64,000 bases of DNA, from the NCBI GenBank assembly GCA_048213135.1, contig PS015222.1, positions 31,816 through 95,815 of the forward strand. Direction: 5' to 3'. This document shows positions 48,501 through 60,113 of this stretch, piece by piece. The DNA comes from Reclinomonas americana ATCC 50394 (Eukaryota > Jakobida > Jakobea > Jakobida). Under the pieces are notes generated by a model that had not been told where the DNA came from, made no database searches, and saw only the letters and a program-made list of their open reading frames with translations. The stretch's first letter is position 1, and every line of letters begins with the position of its first letter. The position numbers were made by a program, and so were the translations under genes.

Positions 48501-50716
48501 AGGCGTAGCTGTGTTTCTCCTGCACACAAAAATGTACCTGAATTCCGCCGCAGATCCCAAACAGCCTCTCGTTCTCGTCTGCCCATTTCGAAAGAAGTGA
48601 GTTGCAACCATCAACATCACATGCATGCGTCACACACCGTTGGCAATCGCGGTGGTTGTGGCCATGCAGAGTTCGCGCAGTACACGGGTGTCGCCCATGT
48701 GAATGCGGATGGTTTCCACGAGACCGCGCAACCCATTGCTGGCGGCGAACTGGCGACGGTTTTCCTCTGCGCCCGAGAAGCGTGAGTGAGATGCAGCTCT
48801 GCAACAAAGAGAGGCAACATGCCCAGCGCACCCCACTCGGTGACTGTCGCAATCGCTCCTGCCAGTGTCGACACAGCGTAGCCCTCCTTTGCGTGCAGCT
48901 GCAGTGCGCCGGCCAGGGCCTTGGCCACTGCTTGCTCGGCCACAGCGACCTTGCCATCGTCTGTGACGCAGAGAAGGACTCGAATGAAATTCATGGATAC
49001 GTACGTACAACGTGAGCCGAGTGCCTACCGTCGCTAGCCGTCACACGAATGCACTGCGCGGCGTGCGCAATCGTTTCTCGGTCCATCGGCAGTCGTTGGA
49101 GAAGCGGAAGAATCGCCTGCAGTCCATTGGCCGACAGGAAGAGACTCCTCATCGAAGCTGCACGCGTCGATGAGCATTGTGGCGACGACAGCAGAGTGAC
49201 GATAGTGCGCAACAGTCAGCAGTGACAATGCTCAGCAGACGCAATGCCTCGGTCAGCGTTTCCGATTCGGCGAGGGTGAGAAGCGCCAGGAGCATGCGGA
49301 CTCTGCATTGGCGTGTAAGTTGAACGATGCAGAGTCCCACAAGTGTGCGCTGCTACGTGACGCACTTTTGCTCCGCCGCCGGCATGACAGCCTCCTTACT
49401 CGGATTGTGCACAATTCCTACTCGACGAGCAAGTGAGCCCCATGTGCTGCATGCAATATCGCAGCCGTGAACGTACCTGTCACAGCCGTGAAGAACATGA
49501 CACACTGTGCCAACTCCGTGTACATGTCTTGCGACACAAAGGCGGTGGCGTCGGAGACGGTCGCTGTTGTACGCAACGAGAGTGTGTGAGAAGCAACAAA
49601 CGAGGAGCTTGTCGGATCCGAGCACTGCTCCACGAAACTCTCCACTGTCTTCTCAACCACGGCTGGCGCTGGTGGATCTGCGCATCGCGAGAGAAGTGAG
49701 TCACGTGTGTACGCCACGAAGACTCCACGGCAGTGCAGTGCAACGCAACAGAGGCGAATGCTCGGAAACACCTTGCGCATATCTGCGACCAAGATCGTGA
49801 GTGAAAACTGACGGCATGTAGAACGACGGAGCACTGCTGACCTTGCTGCAGAGTGACAGCAAGCTCCATTAGGCACGAGCTCGGACGCAGGCCACGCTGT
49901 ACGAGCATCGATCAACACGGAGCACATTCTTCCTCCCCTGCTTGACACACGGCTGCAAAACAACAACAAACCTCGGCCGAGTAGCGCGCATACGACTGTT
50001 GCATGAGTGCCAGAGCACGCTCGCTGGTCAAGTACACCGCATGGGCCTCCATGGGCCACTCGATCAGATCGAGAATGCCTGTCGACGCAGCCACAGGTTA
50101 GCACGTGGCCTCGTAGCGTGTCATGAAGTGTGAATGAATCGCAACTCGGATCGAGGCCACCCTCCGTCAGCAACGATCGCCGACGGTCACGTTCCCTCCG
50201 CCAGCACTCCTCCTCCTCCCGGCTGTTCCAGCTGCGGCAGCACATGGGCAGGAGATGCTCGCGGCTGGTGGTCGGCGACAGTCGACTTCCGACACGCGTC
50301 GGCGTGACGGCTGTCACCAACTTGCCGCCGCAATCGTCGGCACCGTCACAGCTGTCCTCCACCATCAGCGACGCGTGCAGCGCACCGAACGAGGCGTTCA
50401 GCTTGTCACTGTCGCAGCTCAGCGGGGACGTCGACAAGCGCCCGTTAGGTCCGATGCCGAACACGCTCAGCAGATCCAGTCGCGGTCGTCGTCGCTCCTG
50501 CGTGCTCACCGTCGCTGTGCGTGTGTGTGCGCGCGTGCGCGCGCTGTCAGTTACCGCCCGCCAGCAAGAAGGAAAGAGGAGAAGCGAGACAACTCCACCT
50601 GGGTTGTCCTCGGATGGTGAGTCGCCGCTGCCTTGTTGCAGCGCATTCAGCGTGTTGGGATGCAACATGCTCGAGTCGGTCGGCTGCACCGTGCGTGAGC
50701 TACAGCAGCCGCCCAT
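45573..50716 (-). CDS. Vac8-like armadillo-repeat protein, dually acylated N-terminus
   Basis: The ATG at 50716 gives MGGCCSSRTVQ: Gly2 fits an N-myristoylation site and Cys4/Cys5 fit palmitoylation, the arrangement of yeast Vac8 (MGSCCS). A polar N-terminal region (RRRPRLDLLSVFGIGPNGRL) is followed by a long armadillo array. Repeats recognisable by the N-terminal Leu pattern and the CWALxNxT end include TSQVCWALGNVC, EVMEQACLCVTNTTAN, SAVMKACCWALTNAIEDG, DAVVEQCCWAITNVTTSG, EHVMEQACWV, ASMVEEACWVLKNATAN and RVLRELCMATTTAIANG. The C-terminal exon (RAEKLLAEFRELESCGQQLI) ends at 45573. It probably acts as a membrane-tethered scaffold at vacuole, lysosome or plasma membrane. The many exons often carry one repeat each, which suggests exon-repeat amplification. 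Confidence 0.78.
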
Positions 50717-50827
50717 TTTGCGTTGACGATCTCTCGAATAAAGCTTGAAAACGGTGGTGCCACGTCATCAATCTCCCGCGCCTTAGGCCAATCAATCACT
50801 CTTCTCAGCGTGTTAAGTGCTGCGGCC
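50717..50827. promoter_or_regulatory. Bidirectional promoter region, Vac8-like / Pol epsilon 2
   Basis: Only 111 bp separate the divergent ATGs. The stretch contains CCAATCA (about 50789) and ACGTCATCA (about 50762), which resemble CCAAT-box and CRE/ATF-type elements. Function is inferred from position and motif resemblance only. Confidence 0.35.
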
Positions 50828-52284
50828 ATGGCGACTGTCACCGCGGCAGACCGCGCAACCATCAAAAAGTTCAGCAGGCTCGGCTTCTCATTCTGCGATC
50901 AGTCGTTTCAGCTGGTGAGTCTCTCGCCCTCCCTCTGTGTGCGTGTGTGCGTGTCTCCCCCTTTCTCTGCACCTCCGTCCCTCTCCTCCCTCTCCCTCTC
51001 CCTCCTCTGTTGCGTGAGAGAGATGGGAAGTGTGTGTGCTCGTGCCGGTGGTTGCGGCGAAGTGGGAGGGGGGTTTGCCATGGCGCACTGACACCTTTCA
51101 CGCGTGAAAGGCGCGAGAGTTCCTGGAGCAAGTCGACTCGGCTGATGAGCGCAAGGTGCTGGCGGAGCTGTGCGGTGCACTGACCAGCTCGCGAGGTACC
51201 GTTTTTCTCGTTGCATTCCTTCTCTCCTCATCGTCTGCTGCTCATTCCTCTCGCGTGTCTGGGCAGCTGCACAAGTACTGGATGAGGCGACTGTGTTGCG
51301 TGCAATGGACACTGCGGTGACCAAGTTGCAGCAGCAGCCGCACGGTCGGTTTCGAATGATGCGAATGCCGCGGGCTCGAACCGTGGATGGGTTTCAGGCG
51401 CCAGCTCCGCGTCCTCGCCGACCAGCAGCACCGGCACCTGGAGCACGCACGAATGGTGGTGGTAGTGCGGCAATGGTGGAGGACGATGCTGCGTCGATGC
51501 TCGAGCCAATGTCACGTTGCGTGGCTCTCTGATGAGCGTGCAGTGGTGGTGGTGCGACGGATCTAACTCTGAATGCATGCACGCAGCCGTGGTGCTGCCA
51601 GAGTACAATGATGGGCTATTGAGTTTGGGTGCCGCCACGCCGCCTCCGTGGACACAGGCGTTGGGATCACAGGTCGGTGTTGGGTGGCGTCGGTGTTGGT
51701 GTTGTAGTCGCTCACAGGCGACCACTGCGTAGAGTGCTGTCACGGCTGGAGGCAAAGCAGCGGCGGTGGCCATGGACGAGGACAGGATGAGTCTGTCGTC
51801 GGCATTGTCGTCGCAGGTGCACGCCGCGGCCACGGAGTTGCGAGCGGCGTACAATGAGCGGTTACGCTCCGAAGCCCTGTATCGCAAGTCGCTGGTGTGT
51901 CTCTGTTCGTGTTTGTGTGTATGCGTATGCGCCATGCTGACAAGTAGCGAATGCAACAGGGGTTGAGTGCGGCAGCCACTCCAGTGGAAGTGATCTCTGC
52001 GTTTGACGTGCCCAAGTACGAATACAATGTGTCGCGGCGGTCATTCCTGGCGTTGCGTGCGGCTGCCGCGACTCTCTATTTCTTTCGTGCATGGTGCTGA
52101 CTCGCCACAGTGTGGAGGGACCTCTATCGTTGTTTGGCAATGCCGACGACAAGTCGAGGTGTCTTCGAGAGCGCTACATGGTGGTGTATCAGCGGCAGTT
52201 GCGGCATCCTATGTTTGCCGCAATGCCGATTGTGACACCCAACAGCAAGGCGCGCACGACTGAAGTTGCGCCGCGTTGCTGTTG

Positions 52285-52316
<32 letters not shown>

Positions 52317-54931
52317 TCTCTCTCTCTCTCGCGATATTTGTGTGCTGAGAGTCCTCGTCCAGTTGATGAATGTGGAGAGTCTGTTGGGTGCCGAGGGCGA
52401 GTGTCATGTGGCCGGTGCGTTGTTCATGGGCTCCGACGGCATGTGGTACCTGGAGGACCAGAACGCTCAAGTGCGACTCAACTTTGACAAGCTGATATCC
52501 TTTTGCATTGCCATTTTGTCTCTGTCTGTGTTTGCTGCAATGCATGTGTGTGTGTGTGCCTTGACTCGTGTGCTCACCGATCGCTGGCCAGCGGACTGTT
52601 TACCGAAAGCTCGGTGGTCATTGCGCAGGTGCTGCTGCTTTTGTGTGTCGGCAAGACTTCAAATGACATCCCACTCATTCGTTGCGGGGAACACAGGGTC
52701 AATTCGAGAATGGCGTCTTTGAAGTGAACAGCCTGACGTTGCCGACGANNNNNNNNNNNNNNNNNNNNNNNNNNNNNNNNNNNNNNNNNNNNNNNNNNNN
52801 NNNNNNNNNNNNNNNNNNNNNNNNNNNNNNNNNNNNNNNNNNNNNNNNNNNNNNNNNNNNNNNNNNNNNNNNNNNNNNNNNNNNNNNNNNNNNNNNNNNN
52901 NNNNNNNNNNNNNNNNNNNNNNNNNNNNNNNNNNNNNNNNNNNNNNNNNNNNNNNNNNNNNNNNNNNNNNNNNNNNNNNNNNNNNNNNNNNNNNNNNNNN
53001 NNNNNNNNNNNNNNNNNNNNNNNNNNNNNNTTTCATGCGCGGCAGGTGCTGGACAAGATCAATTTCATTCTGTCGGCATACGACGAGGACGCAGCCGAGG
53101 ATATGCCACTGGCCTTTCTGTTCATGGGCAGTTTCCTGTCGTGGCGATTCGGATCGCACTTTGATGATCGGTGTGTGGTGGTTAAGTTAATGTGTGTTTG
53201 TCAGGCGCACTCACCACGCGGTGTAGGGCGGTGTATGAGGCGAATTTCTGCAAACTGCGCGATGTGCTGCTGGCGCACCCGCATGTGGTGGCCAACACAC
53301 GCTTCCTCTTTGTGCCTGGCCCCAATGATCCGGCGCCGTCAGCGGCGTTGCCGAGACCTCCAATTGGACGGGTGCGTCGCTCACTCTTTCCCGTTTCATA
53401 CAATGCATGGTTGCTGACGAAAGAGGAGACAGACATTCACACGCAAGTTGGTTGACGCTGTTCCGCAATGCGAATTCGTCTCCAACCCGTGTCGATTGCG
53501 CCTGTTCACGTGCGAGGTGGTGGTCTTCCGCGATGATTTGCAGAGGAAACTGCGTCGGCATGTGGCGCTTCCGCCGTCCACCGAAGTCGGCATGCCCCAG
53601 TCGTTGGATTTGAGTGACCACGTTGCGTCTTGCGTGGTAAACGGCCGCACGAGCTGGCGGTGTCCCCTGACTGGGCCTTTCTTTGTACAGTTGTACAAGA
53701 CCATTATTTCACAAGCGCATCTGTGTCCACTTCCGCTCCACATCCAGCCCGTGTACTGGCAGTACGATCACAGCATGCGACTGTATCCGCAACCCCACGT
53801 TGTTTCGTCTCCCGGCGTCCCGACCGCTCCTGTATTGTGCCAACGATTCTCACTCACAACACGCACCTCGTGCACAGCTGCTGGTCGGCGACCAAACGCA
53901 TTCGCAGCCGCAGGTGTACGCCGAGTGCCTCGCCGTGTCGGTCGGCTCGTTTGCCGTGGACCAGAGATTCGGCATCTTCCGGCCCTTCGACAACCAGTTC
54001 GACTTCCAGATGGCGGTGTCGCCCGACGACGAGGCTGCCGCGTCATCGCTACTGTACGCCGAGGAGGAGGTGTTGCCATGTTGCGTTCTGTTGCTCACAT
54101 CACTTCCTCTTGTTTATCATGGCTCTCACTGATGTTGGTGTACAGTGACTCCCGGTGGTGTTCCAGGCGATGTGCGGTGGGATGCTGGTGCGGGTGGTAC
54201 GTCTGGTTTGAGCAGGGGCTGACGCACGTTCGCGCGAGTTTCTCACGTCGTGTGGTGGCGCATTAGCAGGAGACAAGGAAAAGAGGTCACGGTCGAGGGC
54301 CAACCGAGCGGCAGAGGCACCTGCAGCAGCCAAGCGACAGGCCACACTCGGTTTCCGGCCAGCCGAGCGGGCCGACTCGCCTCCGCCATCTTCGCTCAGC
54401 AGTCAGATGATGACGCCGCAGTCGTCGCCATTCTCCTCGTCGATGCAGAATACGGCGCGCGATCTGGAAGCGCTACGTGATGCCGACGAGGAGGATGAAG
54501 ATGAGGACGAAGACGAGGAAGAGAGACGGCCGAGCGCAGCTCAACAGCGACGCCCGCCAGCTGCACCACCATCCGCAGGGCGGTCCAGGGCGGTGGCTGC
54601 GGGCGGTAGCGGTGGTGGTGGTGGTGGCGATGGAGCGTCAAAGCTCGATGGTTTCGCTTTCCGCCGTCCTGTTGCTGCTGCAAAACCAGTGCTGCAAGAC
54701 GAAGAAGAGGAGGAGGACAAGGAGGGGGAGGAGGAAGAAGAGGAGGCTGAGGAAGCTGAGGAGGAGGAAGATGAGGACGAGGCGGCGATGGAAATCGATC
54801 AGCAGTCCGGTGGCGAGGAGGACGAGGAGGAAGGAGAAGAAGAAGTGGAGGAAGACAGAGAACGAATCAAGCAGGCCGTGGTGGAGATGGAGGAAGACGA
54901 GGCCGAGACCATGATAAGTGATGAGCGGTAG
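50828..54931 (+). CDS. POLE2: DNA polymerase epsilon subunit 2 (Dpb2/POLE2) with acidic tail
   Basis: POLE2 is the B-subunit of the leading-strand polymerase and links it to the CMG helicase. The ATG at 50828 opens MATVTAADRATIKKFSRLGF; the N-terminal helical domain continues AREFLEQVDSADERKVLAEL. The OB fold reads GECHVAGALFMGSDGMWYLE, GLFTESSVVIAQGQFENGVF and EVNSLTLPT. After a gap (52749-53030) the calcineurin-like domain follows: FLFMGSFLSWRFGSHFDD, NTRFLFVPGPNDPAPSAALP, FVSNPCRLRLFTCEVVVFRD, KTIISQAHLCPLPLHIQPVY and YAECLAVSVGSFAVDQRFGI. The usual protein ends there. Here phase-compatible exons add a Lys/Arg/Ala segment with KRQATLGFRPAE and a Glu/Asp-rich tail, stopping at 54931. The catalytic metal ligands are expected to be lost, as in all B-subunits. 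Confidence 0.88.
52749..53030. other. Assembly gap (282 N)
   Basis: The gap removes the segment between the OB fold and the phosphoesterase domain of the POLE2 gene. Confidence 0.99.
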
Positions 54932-55014
54932 AACGGCGCGGGGCGGAGTAAACTATGTCCATGTTTTGCACCGCTTGTCCTTCGCCCTCTTTGTCATCTT
55001 TGTTTGCGCAGACA

Positions 55015-57623
55015 TGTTCCGTCATCATCACGCCCTCGCCTCGTGTTGCCTCACTCGTCTCACACTTGTGCGCTCAGGTGTGGCATCTTCGCCTTGCTCG
55101 GGTTGCGACCCGGCACCATGAGCGCCGACGAATTGCGCGCTCTCGCACAACGTCACTCTGCTCTTCAGACGCATCGTGGGCCGGATGAACGCGACGCCTA
55201 TGCCACCGAGCGCTTTGTGCTGGCACACGAGGTCTGGGAGGCATACACTGCGTGTGTGTCATTGCTGACTGCGCGGAATAACTGTTGCTGTCGACAGCGC
55301 TTGTCGATTGTCGACGTGGCCTCGGGTCGGCAGCCACTGTTTGATCGCGAGCGCCGACACTGTGTTGTGCATAACGGAGAGATCTACAATCACGTGGCGC
55401 TGCGAGACAGGCTGAGCACGCCCCCGGACCTGGTGTTTCGTTCGACGAGTTGTCTCGCACTCGCGAAAAACGCGTCACTTCTCACACACGGAGCCCTCTT
55501 CTTTCTGCAGCACGCAGTCTGACAGTGAGATTATCATTCGTTGCGTCACCTCTGTTTTGTACCAGTGATGCTGCCGTGGTGCTGATCTGCGTGTGGGTCA
55601 GACGCCTACAAGGAATTTGGCGTCGACTGTGTGTCCCTGCTCGATGGCATGTTTGCCTTCGTGTTAGTGGAGGGCGACGATGAGCGAGTGCTGGCCGCCA
55701 GAGGTCGGTACTTTAGGCGACCTGCTGCATGTTTGTTGTCGATGTTTTCACAGGTGTATGCAGATCCGTGTGGCATCAAGCCGCTGTACATGGGCACGCG
55801 AGCCGACGGTTCCATTGCCTTTGCGTCGGAGCTCAAGTCGCTCTGTCAGCTCTGCAACGACACTGGCGACGTGATTGAGGAGTTCCCGGCGGGCTACTAC
55901 TACACGCGGGAAGGTGGCTTGGTGCGCTACTTTTCGCCGGTGTGGGACGTCGACGATTATCTGCCGCCCGCCTGGTCCAATGGCGAGGCCGTGAAGACAG
56001 CGCTGGAGAAGGGTAAGTAAGCACGAGATCGTTGCTTGTCACGATGGCTGGGGCGATTGTAGTGACGTGGTGTTGTCGTTCACAGCGGTGGCGAAGCGAC
56101 TCATGGCCGACGTGGAGGTCGGCTTGTTCCTGTCTGGCGGTGTCGACTCGTCGATCGTGGGCGCGTTGATGCGCAAGCTCGTCGGACCGGACCAGCGCAT
56201 CAAGTCGTTTGCGGTGGGCATGGCCAACTCACCCGACATTCTGGCAGCGCGCGAGGTCGCCCGCCACTTGCGCACGGATCATTACGAGCGTATTTTTACG
56301 CCAGAAGAGGTAAAGCAGCAAAGCTCAGTCCGCCATCATTCTTTGTCGGTTTTAACTGGCCATTGCAGGCGTTTGGCATCGTGGAGCGGTCGGTGTTTCA
56401 CCTAGAAACGTATGAGCCGGAACTGATTCGTAGCGCCATTCCCAAGTTGTGTCGCTGCGGTTTGCATCCTCTTTTTTCTCCGCAGTGTGTTGCTGACACT
56501 GCATGTGTGCCGACGCAGTTACTTTTTGGCGGAACTGACTGCACGTTTCGTCTTTGCCTTTCAATCTTGTGTTTTGTCGTTTGTCGAGTGACATGGTTGC
56601 TGCGCAGCGCATGTCAAGGTGGTGCTGACGGGCGAGGGCGCCGATGAACTGTTTGCCGGCTACCAGTACTTCCGCGATGCACCCGACGCTGGTACGACTG
56701 CTTTCCCCTCGTCACATAATGATTCATCGCGGTACTTAGTGCCTCTTGTGCACGCACTAGAGTCACTGCAACGCGAGTGTCGCCGCATCTTTCATCACCT
56801 GAAGAACGTCAACCTGCAGCGCGCTGATCGCATGAGGTTCGTTTACCGAATAGTCACCGGCACCCCTTTGCAGACGGTCTCACTGCGGTGGCAACAGCAT
56901 GGCGCACGGCATCGAAGCACGCGTGCCCTTCCTCGATACGACCATGCTGCAAGTGTCGTTCTCGGTGGACCCTGCATTGAAACTGCACATGGCCGATCGG
57001 TGTGAAAAGTGGTTCCTGCGCGACCTGTTCCGCGGTGATGTGCCGGAGACGGTGTTGTGGAGGACCAAGGCGATGCAGTGCGAAGGTGTCGGCGTGCACT
57101 GGGTTACACAGCTGCAGCAGTTCTGCGCCACGGCTGTCGACGATGTAGAGTTCGCGCGTGCCGCCGAACTGTTCCCACTCAACCCACCGCAGAGCAAGGA
57201 GGAGTTCTTGTACCGGCGGTACTTTGACATGGTACGTGTTCCACGTTTTGTATTTGACTTGCTCCAGTGTGCTGATTTGCATCTGCTATTGTCTGTGCAG
57301 CACTTTGCCGGCATGGTGCGCTGTGCTTTGCGACTTGTGTTCCCCCACGCGCATCTCACCACAGCCTCTCCTGCGCAGGATAAATTTGTGCACGTGTGGG
57401 AGGGAGGATGTCGGTATGTCGCTCCTCCTCACTCCTTCCCCCCCTCGTCCAGTGACTGACATTGCTCCGCAGAGCCGGTGGTGCGCCGTGGAAGAGCAGT
57501 GCGTACACTCGCGCCGGCCTTACCGATCCGCTGTCGGTCAAGCGCGGACACGGGTTGGCGGCCTTGATCGACGACGACGATGTGGATGTCACGAGTGGCA
57601 GCAGACAGCATATGCCTGTGTAA
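55015..57623 (+). CDS. ASNS: Asparagine synthetase (glutamine-hydrolysing)
   Basis: The enzyme makes asparagine from aspartate, ATP and glutamine. Cys2 must be the N-terminal nucleophile, and the exon at 55078 begins G TGT GGC ATC. The ATG is therefore split AT|G by an intron; the preferred AT is 55015-55016 (61-nt intron), with alternatives at 54961 and 54955. The amidotransferase domain has CGIFALLG, HRGPDERD, RLSIVDVASGRQPL, VVHNGEIYNH and DGMFAFVL. The synthetase domain has the PP-loop GLFLSGGVDSSIVGAL, VVLTGEGADELFAGYQYF, GIEARVPFLD and a C-terminal GAPWKSSAYTRAGLTDPLSV. The stop is TAA at 57621-57623. It lies close behind POLE2 on the same strand (under 90 bp), and its stop is 14 bp from the stop of the convergent membrane-protein gene. 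Confidence 0.9.
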
Positions 57624-57637
57624 AAATCTGTGTTCAC

Positions 57638-58708
57638 TCAGTCGACTTTCTTGCCGTCGTCGAGAGGCCGCATGGTGTCGTTGACTGTGTAGCCGAGCGC
57701 GTACAGCAGTATGCCCAGGAACGCAAAGTCGCACCCGTAGAATGCTGCGCAGGCAACCAAACAACCATCAGATCGCTCGCTCTACTCATCTTTTCTTCCG
57801 ATCGACGACGACGACGCACCGAGAACAAACATGTTTCCGTACAGAACCTCAAAGCGGTAGCACAGTTCCGCATGGACGAAGGGACTGACGGCAAAGGCAA
57901 TGGCGCCGACCGTAGCCATCAGCAGACCGCCCACCTGCGGTGCGTTGAGTGGCGTCGACGGGGACAGCAGGCACCACCACACCAACGCCATGGCCGCCAG
58001 CACCGTCATACCAATGTACAGCGCCTCCGAGACAAACGCCACACGCCATGCCGTGCCAACACGATGCACGGTCATGGCGGCCACCAAGTACAGCGTGCCG
58101 AGCACAGGCGGCGACGCGATCCAGCCGACAAGACGCGACAAACCAGACGCGGTGGCGCCTGCAGGACGCGACAACTCCAACGCACGCGACACCGTGTACG
58201 CCGCGGCCGCCAAGCAGAACGACGACGCACTAGTGAGCGCAGTGTCGGCCGACAGAAAGTACGAGTAGAGGCGTCGCGGCGCCTCGTCGCCCAACTCCGC
58301 CTCCATGGCCAATCGTCGCAAAATGCAGTGCGCCACCGCAGCCGTCACATTCATGGCCCCAAAGAAGAGCAGCGCCATGGCCAGCCACGCACGCACTCGC
58401 TGCACCACTGCCGCACCCCACTTGTCCTCCTCCCCGCGTCGATACAGGCGACAGCAGAAGCGCATCACGCGTGGCCACACCAGCATCAGCGCGCCCACCA
58501 CTCCAATGAGCGCCCCAGTCAAGCACGCAGTCCACAGTGCCGGCCAGTCGACAGCTCCCACACTGTTGGCGCGCCCGTATGACTGACACCGCGGTGCAAA
58601 CATAAAGGCCTCCAGCCAGTTCTGCGCGCGTCGTGAGCGCAGCCAGAGAGTCAGGTCGGGGAACATGTCCTCCAGAACCATATCTGCAGTGATGCCCAAG
58701 AGGCCCAT
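57638..58708 (-). CDS. Multi-pass membrane protein, about 8 TM segments, unknown family
   Basis: The ATG at 58708 opens MGLLGITADMVLEDMFPDLT. One long exon encodes most of the protein; a GT-AG intron joins NMFVL to AFYGCDFAFLGILLYALGYT and the frame ends NDTMRPLDDGKKVD at 57638. Hydrophobic segments include TACLTGALIGVVGALMLVWP, WLAMALLFFGAMNVTAAVAH, SASSFCLAAAAYTVSRALEL, VLGTLYLVAAMTVHRVGTAW, EALYIGMTVLAAMALVWWCL, GLLMATVGAIAFAVSPFV and FLGILLYALGYTV. Charged loops separate them. The N-terminal 40 residues are soluble. No transporter, ceramidase or GPCR signature was recognised. It is probably an organelle or plasma-membrane protein. Confidence 0.75.
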
Positions 58709-59238
58709 GGTGATCTCTCTCGCACAACGCAAAGTGAACAGAAGTGTGTGATTGGAGTTTGGATGGACCAATCACCGGTGTTTCTCTTCGCGAATGGCAT
58801 CACGGGTGAGTGCGCCCCACTGTGGTGAAAGAGAGAGAGCGCGGGGTGTGTGTGGGGGGAGGAGTGTTCACTGCGTGAGCCTGTGTGCCATCGTGCGTGT
58901 GCGTCTCTTTGGTTGTGAGATGTCATGGCCAAGAGTACCCCCACACGCACACACACACACACGCACGCGCACACACACTGCCGCCACTGTGTAAGAAGAC
59001 GGAGGAGTACAAATGAGAGAGTGCGAGACACTGCGCTCTTCTCTACGGTTGCACTTACACACGCGCATCACAAACACAACAATGCATGAGTTCGACGCGC
59101 GCGCGTTGTCGGATAATCTACTGCTCTCTCTCACACACTCACACACACACTCTCTCTCACACACGCGCGCGCACCACACACACTTCTCTCATTTGCCTCT
59201 TTTATCTCTTATGTGTGTGTGTGTGTTTCCAATCACAG
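58709..59238. other. Region upstream of the Rab gene, no certain exon
   Basis: This 530-bp region is rich in CA/AC and CTCT tracts (58940-58980, 59130-59180). It must contain the first exon and promoter of the Rab32-like gene. ATGs at 58763 (MDQSPVFLFANGIT, followed by a good GTGAGT donor) and 59082 are candidate starts, but neither can be chosen from sequence alone. Confidence 0.4.
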
Positions 59239-60113
59239 GAACGCGACGGTGGTGCGGGCTTGTCACAAGCTGGTGGCGCTGGTGGCAATGGCGGTGGTGC
59301 CACTGCTGCAGGCGGGAATCAGTCGAGTGGTGGAAGTGCAGGAGGTGGCGGTGGAGGTGGAGGCGGCAGTCGCTCACGGGAGTTTGTCTTCAAGGTCATT
59401 ATCGTCGGCGACTTGGCGTGCGGCAAGACGAGCCTGGTGCGTGTGTGTATGTGTGTGAAGGAGTGTGTGTGTGTCAGTGGGAAGGGGGTCAACGCGACGT
59501 GTGCCGTGTTCTGATTGCTATTGTTGTTATTTGTAGATCAAGCGCTACGTGCACGATGTGTTCACGTCCAACTACCGAGCGACTGTTGCGTTTCTGTCTG
59601 TCTCTCTGTGCGTGTCTGTGTGTGTGCTCAAGGCGCGTTTTGGGTGGGCAGATTGGTGTCGACTTTGCGATCAAGATGTTGCAGATGCCAGGTGGCACGG
59701 TGGTGCGATTGCAGCTGTGGGATATTGCGGGTGCGTGGCACAGTGGTATCGCAACGGCACTTCACTTTGCTCACTCACGTGTTTCGCGGAACAGGGCAAG
59801 AACGATTCGGCAACATGACGCGCGTCTTTTACCGCGATGCCGTGGCGGCGATTGTAGTCTACGATGTGACACGGCCGATGACTTTCGAGGCGGTGCAAAA
59901 GTGGAAAAAGGACATTGACGACAAGGTGCGGCTGACGGATCGCAGCAATGCTCCGATTCCGTGTCTGTTGCTGGCCAACAAGGTGAGCGGATTGTCGATG
60001 ATGATGATGGCGATGGCGATTGTATTTTGTTGATTTTTGGCGTTGCGGCGGCGGCGCAGTGCGATCTCGACGATGCGGTCGGCAAGTCAAAAGAGGAGCT
60101 GGATCGCTACTGC
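59239..60113 (+). CDS. Rab32/38-like small GTPase, both ends incomplete
   Basis: Rab32 and Rab38 act in traffic to lysosome-related organelles and mitochondria-associated membranes. The visible exons begin with a Gly-rich leader (59239 on), then FKVIIVGDLACGKTSL (P-loop), IKRYVHDVFTSNYRAT (switch I region), IGVDFAIKMLQMPG, VVRLQLWDIAGQERFGNMTR (switch II), VFYRDAVAAIVVYDVTRPMT, PIPCLLLANKCDLDDAVG, and then the gap at 60114. The combination IGVDFAxK, RLQLWDIAGQERFGNMTRV and LLLANKCDL is diagnostic for the Rab32/38/29 branch. The first exon is not located, and the C-terminal SAK motif and prenylation cysteines fall in or beyond the gap. Confidence 0.85.

Noticed and set aside
49418-50716. A single uninterrupted 432-residue frame
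   Set aside because: It reads through probable introns of the Vac8-like gene (Arg/Thr-His-rich and Cys-rich parts between exon-like blocks); used only for its exon segments.
54477-54914. Arg/Lys-rich plus-strand frame
   Set aside because: It is the shifted frame of the acidic POLE2 tail (GAR codons read as ARG/AGR), not a basic nuclear protein.
58230-58775. 181-residue minus-strand frame overlapping the membrane-protein gene
   Set aside because: It is a shifted frame of the same strand without hydrophobic segments; the frame from 58708 is clearly the real one.
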